Shown here: positions 1-8,306 of the stretch, in pieces
How the letters are laid out: each line of letters starts with the position of its first letter
How positions within the stretch are numbered: the stretch's first letter is position 1
From: Nocardia fluminea
Lineage (GTDB): Bacteria > Actinomycetota > Actinomycetes > Mycobacteriales > Mycobacteriaceae
Direction: 5' to 3'
Length of the DNA: 64,000 bases
NCBI RefSeq assembly: GCF_002846365.1
Contig: NZ_PJMW01000002.1
Span: 930,001 to 994,000, forward strand
Notes under the pieces: model-generated
What the model saw: the letters and a program-made list of their open reading frames with translations, nothing else
Databases searched by the model: none
Told to the model about the DNA's origin: nothing
Translations under genes and position numbers: made by a program

Positions 1-73
1 GATTCAGTTCTACTGAATATTAGATGGCAAATACCCGCTTGTGCTTACCTCTTCACGGGTCCACCGTAGAGGC

Positions 74-994
74 ATGAAGTCACGCCTGCCCGCTCTCGCC
101 CTGGTCGCCGTGATGCTGGCCTGGGCATCGTCGTTCGTGATCATCCGCGGCATCGCGCCCTACATCTCACCCGCGGCGATGGCATCCGGGCGGCTGCTCG
201 TCGGCGCTGTCGTACTGGTGCTGGTGCTGGCGTTTCGCGGCGGCCGGATGCCGCGCGGAACGGCGCTGTGGCTCACGATGGCGTACGGCGCACTGTGGTT
301 CGGGCTGTACACAGTGCTGGTGAACGCCGCCGAACAGCATCTCGACGCGGGCACCACCGCGCTCCTGGTGAATATCGCGCCCATCGTGGTCGCGGTGCTG
401 GCCGGGTTGTTCCTCAACGAGGGATTTCCGCCATTGCTGGTCGTGGGCATCGCGGTCAGCTTCACCGGTGCCGCGATCATCGCGTTCACCGGACCCGGAC
501 AGCGTGACCGCGTCGGGGTGGTGCTCGCGGTGGCGGCCGCCCTGCTGTACGGGATCAGCGTGGTGGCGCAAAAGCTGGTGCTGCGGTCCACCGATCCACT
601 GACCGCGACGGCCCTCGGCGCGGTCGCCGGAGCGGTCGTACTGCTGCCGTGGGCACCGAAAATGGCACACGAACTGGCCGAAGCTCCACTCTCGGCCACC
701 ATCGGCGTCGTCTACCTCGGCGTCGTCTCGACCGCCCTGGCCTTCCTGCTCTGGGCCTACGCCCTGGCCCACACCCCCGCCGGCGTGACCGCGTCCTCGA
801 GCTACGCCGTCCCCGCCCTCGCCATCGTCATGTCCTGGATCTTCCTCGCCGAGGTTCCCACCCGCACCGCACTGCTCGGCGGCACTCTGTGCCTCACCGG
901 CGTCGCGATCGCGCGCTTGCGGCCCAGCATGTTCCAGCGACGCCCCCAGAGTGTCCCCGTGCACCGCGACGGCGCCGCCCCGGCGCTGCGGTAG
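74..994 (+). CDS. EamA/DMT-family membrane transporter
   Basis: A 306-residue, very hydrophobic protein with about ten predicted membrane helices in two similar halves, as in EamA (drug/metabolite) exporters. The first half opens with the typical WASSFVIIRG segment, and the second half repeats the fold from about residue 145 (VLAVAAALLYGISVVAQK). It probably exports a small metabolite across the cytoplasmic membrane; the substrate cannot be read from sequence. I prefer the ATG at 74 because the in-frame codons upstream (from 41) add a polar stretch that does not belong to helix 1. The C-terminus is a short basic tail. It stands alone, 79 bases before the ECF-type ABC gene on the same strand. 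Confidence 0.85.
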   Translation: MKSRLPALALVAVMLAWASSFVIIRGIAPYISPAAMASGRLLVGAVVLVLVLAFRGGRMPRGTALWLTMAYGALWFGLYTVLVNAAEQHLDAGTTALLVNIAPIVVAVLAGLFLNEGFPPLLVVGIAVSFTGAAIIAFTGPGQRDRVGVVLAVAAALLYGISVVAQKLVLRSTDPLTATALGAVAGAVVLLPWAPKMAHELAEAPLSATIGVVYLGVVSTALAFLLWAYALAHTPAGVTASSSYAVPALAIVMSWIFLAEVPTRTALLGGTLCLTGVAIARLRPSMFQRRPQSVPVHRDGAAPALR

Positions 995-1073
995 TCCGAG
1001 ATCGCCGGCGATCCCACACAACCTCCACATCAGCCCCACACCCGCACACCCCACCCCCTGGCAGACTGGACAC

Positions 1074-3203
1074 GTGAGAGACAAGCCCGCGGGTCTGCCC
1101 AGCGGTCCCCTGCGCCCGATCGAATTGGCGAGCGGCGCGGTGATGGCCGGGCTCACCGTCGGCCTCATCACCGTCGGCTCACTGGTGCCCATGGCGGCCG
1201 CGTTGCAGCTCGTCGCGGCAGTGCCCTTGGGACTGCTCGCCCAGCGGTATCGCTTGCGAGCACTGTTCACCGCCACGGTCGCGGCGAGCCTGGTCACCTT
1301 CGTGGCCGCCGGCGTGATGCCCGCGCTCGGCGTCATGGGCGCGGCCACCTTGGCGGGAATCATCGGAACGGTCAAGCGCCGTGGCGGCGGGTTCCTCACC
1401 GTGTTCGCGCTCGGAGCGGTCGCCGGCGTGGGCTGGGGTCTGCTCTCCGTCGGCAGTCTGCTGCTCTTCGCGCGCACCAGAGACCTGTTCTTCGAAGCGA
1501 TCCGCAACACCGCGAAGGGCATCGAGAATCTCGCAGGCCGATTGCCCGCGCTGGAGCCGCTCGGCCGGATGGCCGCCGAGGCCGTCGATGTGGTGCTGCG
1601 CTGGTGGTGGATCTATATCGGCACCACAGTGGCGCTCGGCGTCCTGGTCAGCACGGTGATCTCCTGGTTCGTGCTCGGCGCGGTCCTCGATCGCCTCGCC
1701 TGGCTGCCCGGCAGCGATCGACTCGACGCGCCGCTCGACGATCGGCCGGTCGGACCGCTGCCGGTGTCCCTGCACGGGGTCGGCTACCGGTACGAGGGCA
1801 CCACAGTCGAGGCGCTGTCCGGCATCGATCTCACCATTCGTCCCGGCGAGTTCGTCGCCGTCGTCGGCCACAACGGATCCGGCAAGTCCACCCTGACCAG
1901 AGTGCTCGCAGGCAGACCGCCGACCACGGGCGCGGTGGACCGTCCGGGTTCGGCGGGCTTGGGCGCGCTCGGCGGGACGGCACTGGTCCTCCAGCGACCC
2001 GAGAGCCAGACCCTGGGCGTCTCGGTCGCCGACGACGTGGTGTGGGGACTGTCCGCGGCGTCGGCCGCCGAGGTCGACGTCGACGCGCTCCTCGCCGAGG
2101 TGGGCCTCGCCGACATGGGCGCGCGCGAAACCGCCACCCTCTCCGGCGGCCAGCAACAGCGTCTCGCCGTGGCGGCCGCGCTCGCCCGCCGCCCGGCGCT
2201 GCTCATCGCCGACGAGGCCACCTCGATGATCGACCCCGACGGCCGCCGCGAACTCGTCGCGCTGCTGGCCGAACTGCCACGCAGGCACGGCACCGCCGTG
2301 GTCCTGGTGACCCACCACGAAGCCGACGCCACCGCCGCCGACCGGGTGATCCACCTCGCCGACGGCCGCATGGTCGACCACCTCGCCAGCTGGCCGCATC
2401 CGGCCCGCGACCAGCGCCGCAGGCCGATGGGCGACACCGTCCTCGAACTCGCCGACGTGCGCCACACCTACAACCGGGGCACTCCGTGGGAGGCACCCGC
2501 CCTGCACGGTGTCGACCTGTCGGTCCGCAAGGGCGAGGCGCTGCTGATCGTCGGCGGCAACGGGTCGGGCAAGTCGACGCTCGCCTGGATCATCGCGGGG
2601 CTGATCGCACCGAGCTCGGGACGCTGCGAACTGCGCGGCACCGCGGTCGACAAGCAGGTCGGCGGGGTGGCGCTGGCCTTCCAGCATTCCCGGTTGCAAC
2701 TGCAGAAGCAGACGGTCGGCGCGGAGATCGCCGACTGGGGTGGGCGCGCGACCGGATCCGGTGCGGTCGGGCAAGCGCTGGACGCGGTGGGGCTGGATCG
2801 CCGCCTCGCCGCCCGCTCGGTGGAAGAACTCAGCGGCGGCCAGGCCAAGCGGGTGGTCCTCGCCGCCATGGTGGCGAGCAGGCCGCAGGTGGTCGCCCTG
2901 GACGAGCCCTTGGCGGGGCTGGATCCGCAGGGTCGCGCCGAGATCGTGGAACTTCTTGCCCGGCTTCGTGATTCGGGGCTGACGTTGATCATCATCTCGC
3001 ACGATGTCGCCGAGATGGCGATGGTCTGCGACCGCACCGTGCACCTGGACGACGGTGTGGTGGTCTCGGCCGACGGCCACGCGATCCCGAGCGCGCGACG
3101 AGCACTCGAGAAGCCGGCCTTCGTGGCCGGTCTGCCCCTCGGCCGTCGCGGCGACGAGGGCGCGACCGCACACACCAGCGCACCGGAAGGCACGACCCCA
3201 TGA
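1074..3203 (+). CDS. Fused ECF-type ABC transporter: membrane domain plus two ATPase domains
   Basis: A 709-residue single-chain transporter. Residues about 10-215 form a membrane domain of five to six helices resembling the substrate-binding (S) part of energy-coupling-factor importers. Two ABC ATPases follow: the first has Walker A GHNGSGKST and signature LSGGQQQRL, the second Walker A GGNGSGKST and signature LSGGQAKRV, with Walker B segments ALLIADEAT and VVALDEPLAG. The next gene encodes the T component, with ATGA overlap, so this polypeptide plus EcfT would make a complete importer. I recall Rv2326c/Rv2325c of M. tuberculosis having this architecture. Substrate unknown, probably a vitamin or trace nutrient. 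The GTG at 1074 sits 6 bases after CAGACT, a leaderless -10 pattern; codons upstream to 951 overlap the previous gene. Confidence 0.85.
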   Translation: MRDKPAGLPSGPLRPIELASGAVMAGLTVGLITVGSLVPMAAALQLVAAVPLGLLAQRYRLRALFTATVAASLVTFVAAGVMPALGVMGAATLAGIIGTVKRRGGGFLTVFALGAVAGVGWGLLSVGSLLLFARTRDLFFEAIRNTAKGIENLAGRLPALEPLGRMAAEAVDVVLRWWWIYIGTTVALGVLVSTVISWFVLGAVLDRLAWLPGSDRLDAPLDDRPVGPLPVSLHGVGYRYEGTTVEALSGIDLTIRPGEFVAVVGHNGSGKSTLTRVLAGRPPTTGAVDRPGSAGLGALGGTALVLQRPESQTLGVSVADDVVWGLSAASAAEVDVDALLAEVGLADMGARETATLSGGQQQRLAVAAALARRPALLIADEATSMIDPDGRRELVALLAELPRRHGTAVVLVTHHEADATAADRVIHLADGRMVDHLASWPHPARDQRRRPMGDTVLELADVRHTYNRGTPWEAPALHGVDLSVRKGEALLIVGGNGSGKSTLAWIIAGLIAPSSGRCELRGTAVDKQVGGVALAFQHSRLQLQKQTVGAEIADWGGRATGSGAVGQALDAVGLDRRLAARSVEELSGGQAKRVVLAAMVASRPQVVALDEPLAGLDPQGRAEIVELLARLRDSGLTLIIISHDVAEMAMVCDRTVHLDDGVVVSADGHAIPSARRALEKPAFVAGLPLGRRGDEGATAHTSAPEGTTP

Positions 3204-3940
3204 GCACAGTGCTGCTGCGTGAAGTACCGGTCGACAGCGTCGTACACCGCCTGTGGGCGGGCACGAAGATGATCGCCGCGTTCCTGATCAGCCTCCTGCT
3301 GATGTTCCTGCCGTCCTGGCCGGTACTCGGCATGATCACGGCTTTCCTGGTCGTGATCTGGGTGCTCGCGCGGCTGCCGCTCGGCGCGATCCCCCGGCTG
3401 CCGTGGTGGTTCTGGGGACTCGTCGCGCTCGGCGGGTTGATCAACGCGCCGATCGGGCTGAAAGCCGTGCTCGGCTACGCGCAGGTCTTCGTGTTCGGGC
3501 TGGTGCTGGTGGCCGCCTCGTTCCTGATCGCCTTCACCACGCCAATGGGTGAGATCGCCCCCGCGCTCGCGAAACTCGGTGCGCCGCTGCGCAAGTTGCG
3601 GCTGCCGGTCGACGAGTGGGCCGTGGTCGTGGCACTGACCCTGCGCGGATTGCCGCTGCTGTTCGACGAGATCCGGGTGCTGCGCGCCGCACGCAAACTG
3701 CGGCCCAAGGACAACCTGATGCACCGAGCCACCGACAACCCGCTCATCGACATTCTCACCGCGTGCATGGCGGTGTCGTCGCGGCGCGCGGGCGAACTCG
3801 GCGAGGCGATCACCGCGCGCGGCGGCACCGGCATGCTCACCGCGCACCCCAGCGCGCCGCACCGCCGGGACGCGATCGCCCTCGCGGTCGTGGTCGCGGT
3901 CTGCGCGGGCGCCGTGGTGCTGACCATCATCATCGGCTGA
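3200..3940 (+). CDS. EcfT transmembrane component of ECF transporter
   Basis: A 246-residue membrane protein of the CbiQ/EcfT family, the scaffold that couples ATP hydrolysis by the EcfA ATPases to the substrate-binding subunit. About five helices are visible: four in residues 20-120 and one at the C-terminus. The cytoplasmic coupling segment carries basic motifs, including RAARKLRPKD and a C-terminal ITARGG, which matches the Ala-Arg-Gly signature that docks in the ATPase grooves. The start codon overlaps the stop of the fused ATPase gene by four bases (ATGA), implying translational coupling and one mRNA. No S-component gene stands nearby, which fits that function residing in the upstream fusion. 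Confidence 0.88.
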   Translation: MSTVLLREVPVDSVVHRLWAGTKMIAAFLISLLLMFLPSWPVLGMITAFLVVIWVLARLPLGAIPRLPWWFWGLVALGGLINAPIGLKAVLGYAQVFVFGLVLVAASFLIAFTTPMGEIAPALAKLGAPLRKLRLPVDEWAVVVALTLRGLPLLFDEIRVLRAARKLRPKDNLMHRATDNPLIDILTACMAVSSRRAGELGEAITARGGTGMLTAHPSAPHRRDAIALAVVVAVCAGAVVLTIIIG

Positions 3941-4111
3941 GCGCAATACCCCGAATTCACTGTCCCGAAACCTTGGTGCAAGCTATGGTTCGTCACAGAA
4001 ATCGAGCTAGGCAGCTTCACGCGCCGGTCACGGAACTTTCTCGGGGGAAGTCATCACCACGGCGCTTGTTCGAGCACTCACACCTGATGAACCCAGATGG
4101 GAATTGTTCAC

Positions 4112-4753
4112 ATGATCATCCGCAAAATCGCCGCAGCCGCTATTCCGGTGCTCGCAGCCGCGCTGGTGGGAACCGGGGTCGCCGGGGCGGACCCGGTGAC
4201 GCCGAATGTCGAGTACCGCACCGACGTCGTCGGCAACACCCTCGTCACCACCCTCACGCACGGCACCTTCGCCGTCAACGGCGGCACGGTCGAGATCCGC
4301 GACGAAGCAGGCGCCACGCTGGTGTCGATGCCGCTCTCGGTGCGCGACGGCAAGTTCGAATACCCGCTGCCGCACGCGGTTCGCGACGAAGGCCACGTCC
4401 TCGAACTGACCGCGGTCAAGGACGTCGCCGCCGCCAAGCCCAACCTCACGCCCGTCGCCTCGCCGGCCGAGAACTATGCGGCACAGGCGAATTTCGCGTC
4501 GACCTTCGGCCTCGCCACCGCGATCGGCAGCTTTGTCGGCATGGGTCTCGGCGCGGTGATCGGCCTGATCGTCGGCGGTATCCTCATCCCCGGTGTCGGC
4601 GCGATTCCGGGCTTCGTCACCGGTGCCAGCGTCGGCGGCATCATCGGCACGATCATCGTCGGTGGACCCGCCCTGGTCATCGCGGGCATGGATCTGATCA
4701 ACACCCTCCAGGCACCGGCCGGTACCACACAGTGGGCACAGCAGACCAAATAG
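4112..4753 (+). CDS. Secreted protein with C-terminal glycine-zipper hairpin (family copy 1)
   Basis: A 213-residue exported protein of unknown function. Residues 1-27 form a signal peptide ending AGADP. Residues about 28-115 are rich in alternating beta-type sequence (YRTDVVGNTLVTTLTHGTF). Residues about 125-200 hold two Gly/Ala-rich hydrophobic segments (IGSFVGMGLGAVIGLIVGG and GASVGGIIGTIIVGGPALV), a glycine-zipper hairpin able to insert in a membrane. The same architecture recurs in the genes at 25136-25798 and 27936-28562, though this copy is the most diverged. I chose ATG 4112 over ATG 4097 because GGGA lies 9 bases upstream and the signal peptide then starts directly. It has a long 5' region after the ecfT gene and likely its own promoter. 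Confidence 0.7.
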   Translation: MIIRKIAAAAIPVLAAALVGTGVAGADPVTPNVEYRTDVVGNTLVTTLTHGTFAVNGGTVEIRDEAGATLVSMPLSVRDGKFEYPLPHAVRDEGHVLELTAVKDVAAAKPNLTPVASPAENYAAQANFASTFGLATAIGSFVGMGLGAVIGLIVGGILIPGVGAIPGFVTGASVGGIIGTIIVGGPALVIAGMDLINTLQAPAGTTQWAQQTK

Positions 4754-4777
4754 TCTGCGCCACAGCACGATTCCTCC

Positions 4778-4811
4778 GTCGCACCGACGCCTACACTGGC
4801 GTCGGTGCGAC
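4778..4811 (+). promoter_or_regulatory. Perfect 14-bp inverted repeat spanning a start codon, with TACACT in the loop
   Basis: GTCGCACCGACGCC (4778-4791) and its exact complement (4798-4811) enclose a 6-base loop TACACT. The downstream gene's GTG start (4805) lies inside the second arm. TACACT is itself a plausible -10 hexamer placed 7 bases before GTG 4805, so transcription may begin at the start codon. The repeat could therefore act as a DNA operator, or as a hairpin of the read-through transcript from upstream that also serves as its terminator; there is no T-tract. Confidence 0.55.
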
Positions 4812-5446
4812 AAGGAAACGGACTCGACATTCCCGATGACCTCGGCGATCTGTGCGCGCCCGACCGGATGGCGCTGATCGTCTACGACATGCAGGTCGGG
4901 GTTCTCGGCCAGCTGCCCGATGGCCAGGAGATCACCGAACGCGTCGTGCGAGTGGTCGAAGCCGCCCGCCGCGGCGGCTATCCGGTGATCTTCCTCCGGC
5001 ACTTCTTCCCGCCCCGGCGACTGACCGGCGTGTACGGGATGCGACTGCTGATGAGCTGGCAGAATGCCGAATCCGTCGACGACGTCGCCTTCATCCTGCA
5101 ACGCGATACGCCCTCGTTCGAGCTGGTACCCGAGCTGGTGCCGCGCGAAGACGAGTTGGTCTTCGACAAGATGTCGATGTCGGCCTTCGAGGGCACACCC
5201 CTGGCCACATTGCTGCGCGATCTCCGCATCGGCTCCTACGCCATCGCCGGCGTAGCGCTCGAAATCGGAATCGCCCCCACCGTCACCCATTCCACCGATC
5301 TGGGTTTCGTACCCGTGGTGATCAGCGACGCCTGCGGCGGCCGCGACAAGGAAGCGATGGCACGCGCCTACGACGACTTCACCTTCCAAGGCAACGCACT
5401 GATCACCGACGTGGAAACCATCTCCACCCTGATGACCACCAACTGA
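4805..5446 (+). CDS. Isochorismatase-fold hydrolase lacking the catalytic cysteine
   Basis: A 213-residue isochorismatase-like (cysteine hydrolase fold) protein. The catalytic Asp is seen in LIVYDMQVGV (about residue 25) and the Lys in VFDKMSMSAFEGTPL. The position that normally holds the nucleophilic Cys reads GVALEIGIAPTVTHS: Gly replaces Cys, as in true isochorismatases such as EntB and PhzD, which hydrolyse a vinyl ether without a thiol. An amidase (nicotinamidase-type) function is therefore unlikely and an isochorismatase-like or other reaction is possible; the substrate is unknown. GTG 4805 follows TACACT by 7 bases, so a leaderless mRNA is plausible. No siderophore or phenazine genes are adjacent. 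Confidence 0.8.
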   Translation: MRQGNGLDIPDDLGDLCAPDRMALIVYDMQVGVLGQLPDGQEITERVVRVVEAARRGGYPVIFLRHFFPPRRLTGVYGMRLLMSWQNAESVDDVAFILQRDTPSFELVPELVPREDELVFDKMSMSAFEGTPLATLLRDLRIGSYAIAGVALEIGIAPTVTHSTDLGFVPVVISDACGGRDKEAMARAYDDFTFQGNALITDVETISTLMTTN

Positions 5447-5470
5447 CAACGGCCTGGCAAACTACCAGCC

Positions 5471-5725
5471 GGGTTTTCGGCCGCCTCGGATCCGAGGGGC
5501 GAGACGGAACGCCGAAGGCGCAGTATCGCCCCTCGGATTCGAGGCAACCAGGGCCGAAAACCCCGCGGCGCCAGCCGCCAAGAGATTCAGTATCGCCCCT
5601 CGGATTCGAGGCAACCAGGGCCGAAAACCCCCGCGGCGCCAGCCGCCAAGAGATTCAGTATCGCCCCTCGGATTCGAGGCAATCAGGGCCGAAAACCCCC
5701 GCGGCGCCAGCCGCCGAAATTTCAG
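5471..5725. repeat. Palindromic intergenic element with triplicated 3' half
   Basis: An imperfect palindrome runs from GGTTTTCGG (5472) to CCGAAAACC (about 5554-5562), with central copies of CCTCGGATTCGAGG-type sequence. Its 3' half, beginning CAGTATCGCCCCTCGG, is repeated in tandem three times: 5521-5587, 5588-5655 and 5656 to about 5722, differing by a few bases. The unit contains GCGGCGCCAGCCGCC. Related elements are seen at 22650-22765 and, more weakly, 51400-51535. The block lies between two convergent genes and would form strong hairpins in RNA. It fills the gene-free stretch here. Confidence 0.8.
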
Positions 5726-5895
5726 TCCCGGATGGCGTTCTTGGCGGCGTCCTGGGCGGAGTCGACCTGGCCGCTGAACTTGCCGCCGGTCTTCTCGTCA
5801 ACCACGTCACCCGCCTTGTCGATGACGCCGTCGACCTTGTCCGCATGCTGGGCAGCCAGGTCCATCGCCTTGCCCGCCAGGTTCTTGAAATCCAC
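5722..5895 (-). CDS. Small MT0933-like antitoxin-family protein
   Basis: A 57-residue predicted helical protein beginning VDFKNLAGKAMDLAAQ, with the pattern DKVDGVIDKAGDVVDEKTG then KFSGQVDSAQDAAK. This resembles the actinobacterial MT0933/Rv0909 antitoxin family (from memory). Start GTG 5895 is supported by GAGGAG six bases upstream; longer in-frame versions start without a ribosome site. Its stop falls at the edge of the tandem repeat block. No partner toxin (the SRPBCC-type Rv0910 in M. tuberculosis) is adjacent, so an antitoxin role is only inferred. A related 81-residue protein is encoded at 8307-8552. Confidence 0.7.
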   Translation of the reverse strand: MDFKNLAGKAMDLAAQHADKVDGVIDKAGDVVDEKTGGKFSGQVDSAQDAAKNAIRD

Positions 5896-5970
5896 CGCGC
5901 ACTCCTCGTTGATTCGACACCGGGTACAACGCGATAACCGTAGCAACATCGCAGCTTTCGCGGGCCACCA

Positions 5971-8256
5971 TCATCGTGGCGAGCTCGTCACACCGTCCCA
6001 CACCGGATGCCAGAGCCGTCCGGTGTCGGTCCACGCCTGGAAGCGGACGGTGCCGGTGAGTTCGGGCGTGACCCATTGCGCGTCGTGGCGTTCGTCGGCG
6101 GTCATCTCGTTGGTGAACGGGGAAGTCTCGCGCCGCAGTCCGTCGAGTTCGGCGGCGATCCGGCGCGCCTGTTCGTCCCCGAATCCGGTCCCGACCCGGC
6201 CGACGTAGATGAGGCCGCCTTCGTGCGGCATGCCGAGCAGCAGCGACTTGAACGGCCGTTTGTCGCTGCGCCGCCATCCGCCGACCACCACTTCGCGCGA
6301 GCGCCAGTTGCGCTGCTTGAGCCAGGTCTGGCTGCGTTTGCCCGGCTGGTACACCGAGTCCAGCCGCTTGGCGACGACCCCTTCCTGCCCCTGCTCGCGA
6401 CTGGCCGCCATCGCGTCGGCACCCGAACCGGCCAGCAGCGCGGTGACATGCATCGACGGCGACAATCGGCCCAGTGCCTCGAGTACGGTACGGCGGTCGG
6501 TGTACTTCTTGCGCAGCAGCGAGGTGCCGTCGAGGTAGAGCACGTCGAAGGCGACGAACACCGCGCGCGCCGAATCGGCTTGCAGCGCGGAGATATCCGA
6601 GAGCCCAGCGGCATCGAGAACCACCGCTTCGCCGTCGAGGACCACCTGGTGCCCGGCCAGTTCCTCACCGAGTGCGGCCAGGCGCGGATACCTCGCGGTG
6701 ACGGTGTTGCCCGCGCGGCTACGGACGGTGACCGTACCGTCGTGGATCTCGACGATCACCCGGAAGCCGTCCCACTTGGTCTCGAAGGCCCAGTCGGCGG
6801 GGGTGAGCGATTCGATATCGTCCGCGCTGGCCAGCATGGGCGCGAGTCCGTGCGGAAAGTTCTTGTCCGCCACGGGCTCTCGATGGAACTGGTCGCGCAT
6901 GTAGTGCATGAGCCACTGGTCACCCTTGGTCTGGATGAAGGCGTAGCGCCCGGATACCCGCTCGCCGTCGAGTTCGACGATCACCTCGTCGGAGCGCCAT
7001 TTCTCGGTGACATAGGTGCCCGAATCCCAGATCGTCATCTCCCCCGCACCGTATTCACCCTTCGGGATGGTGCCGTGGAAGTGCAGGTATTCGAGGGGGT
7101 GGTCCTCGGTGCGGACCGCCAGCCGATTGTGTTTCGGCTCGGTCGGCGGGCCTTTCGGCACCGCCCAGGAGGCCAGGACACCGTCGTGCTCGAGCCGCAC
7201 GTCCCAGTGCAGGCGGCGGGCGTGGTGCTCCTGGATGACGAAGCGGTTGCCGGGGCCGGGCTCCGGTGTCGTCTCGGGGACGGGCTCGGGGGTCCGCCGC
7301 GCATCGCGCATGCTGCGGTACTTGGTGAGGGAATCGCGGTCGGCGGTCGGCCGACCGGTCCCGGCGTCGGTGGGAAGCGGCGGATCGAGCTCGGCCAGCA
7401 GGTCGCCGTCGGTCTTCCAGCGGGCGAGTACCTCGTCGAACCGTAACTGGCGCAGCGTGTCCGAGTCCTCGATCTCGGCCCAGGCGCGGGGGGCAGCGGC
7501 ATTGGGTTCGGCGCGACCGCGTAGCGCGTAGGGAGCGATCGTGGTCTTGGCGGCGTTGTTCTGGCTCCAGTCCAGAAACACCTTGCCCTTGCGCGCCGAC
7601 TTCGCCATGGTCGCTGTCACCAGATCCGGGTGCAGCGCTTCGAGATTGGCGGCTACCTGCTTGGCGACGGTGGACGCGCCGCGCGAACTCACCGGCCGCT
7701 CCAGCGGCACATAGACGTGAATTCCCTTGCTACCACTGGTTACCGGGAAGGCGCGCATGCCGATGTCGGCGACCATGTCGCGCACGGCGAGCGCCACCCG
7801 CGCGCACTCCGCCAGCCCCGCGCCGGGGCCGGGGTCGAGATCGAACACGATCCTGGTGGCGGGGCCGCGCTCGTCGGCGTCGAAACGCCATTGCGGCACA
7901 TGGATTTCCAGCGCGGCCTGTTGCGCGAGCCAGGCCATCCCGGCCTCGGAGTCGATCAGCGGGTACACCACCCGGCGGCTGGAATGCTCGAGCGCGGATC
8001 GGCGGATCCACGCGGGCGCGTGCTCGGGCAGGTTCTTCTCGAAGAAATCGGAGTGGTCGACCCCGTTCGGCCACCGCTTCCTGGTGACCGGGCGCCCCGC
8101 GAGATGGGGTAGGGCAGCGTCGGTGATCGCCGAATAATAGGCGATCACCTCGCCTTTCGTCGTGCCGGTCTCCGGGTACAGGACCTTGTCGAGGTTGCTG
8201 AGCTCAACCTCGATGGCCGGTTCACCCGGCGCGCCCCGAAATTCCCGGCGGACCAT
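5971..8256 (-). CDS. ligD: ATP-dependent DNA ligase LigD (polymerase-phosphoesterase-ligase)
   Basis: A 761-residue non-homologous end-joining enzyme with the mycobacterial domain order. Residues about 10-300 are the primase-like polymerase domain (metal-binding DLDP at 139-142). Residues about 335-450 are the 3'-phosphoesterase domain (QEHHARRLHWDVRLEHDG). Residues about 470-755 are the ATP ligase, with the nucleotidyl lysine in ETKWDGFR (Lys494), and EGVVAKRLDS and QTWLKQRN further on. It seals double-strand breaks together with Ku; no ku gene is in the window, whereas M. tuberculosis ligD adjoins ku. Length matches Rv0938 (about 759). It may follow the small antitoxin-like gene at 8307-8552 in one transcript. 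Confidence 0.95.
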   Translation of the reverse strand: MVRREFRGAPGEPAIEVELSNLDKVLYPETGTTKGEVIAYYSAITDAALPHLAGRPVTRKRWPNGVDHSDFFEKNLPEHAPAWIRRSALEHSSRRVVYPLIDSEAGMAWLAQQAALEIHVPQWRFDADERGPATRIVFDLDPGPGAGLAECARVALAVRDMVADIGMRAFPVTSGSKGIHVYVPLERPVSSRGASTVAKQVAANLEALHPDLVTATMAKSARKGKVFLDWSQNNAAKTTIAPYALRGRAEPNAAAPRAWAEIEDSDTLRQLRFDEVLARWKTDGDLLAELDPPLPTDAGTGRPTADRDSLTKYRSMRDARRTPEPVPETTPEPGPGNRFVIQEHHARRLHWDVRLEHDGVLASWAVPKGPPTEPKHNRLAVRTEDHPLEYLHFHGTIPKGEYGAGEMTIWDSGTYVTEKWRSDEVIVELDGERVSGRYAFIQTKGDQWLMHYMRDQFHREPVADKNFPHGLAPMLASADDIESLTPADWAFETKWDGFRVIVEIHDGTVTVRSRAGNTVTARYPRLAALGEELAGHQVVLDGEAVVLDAAGLSDISALQADSARAVFVAFDVLYLDGTSLLRKKYTDRRTVLEALGRLSPSMHVTALLAGSGADAMAASREQGQEGVVAKRLDSVYQPGKRSQTWLKQRNWRSREVVVGGWRRSDKRPFKSLLLGMPHEGGLIYVGRVGTGFGDEQARRIAAELDGLRRETSPFTNEMTADERHDAQWVTPELTGTVRFQAWTDTGRLWHPVWDGVTSSPR

Positions 8257-8306
8257 CGACGCGATCCGGCGCGGCGGGGACCGTCTATCGGTCCCCGCGC
8301 ACCGAA

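Noticed and set aside
167..1522. Long minus-strand open frame opposite the DMT transporter
   Set aside because: It has a low-complexity composition from reading GC-rich codons backwards and no domain, and it lies over a clear membrane protein gene.
5521..5722. Possible CRISPR array from three tandem repeats
   Set aside because: The repeats are contiguous, with no unique spacers, and there are no cas genes.
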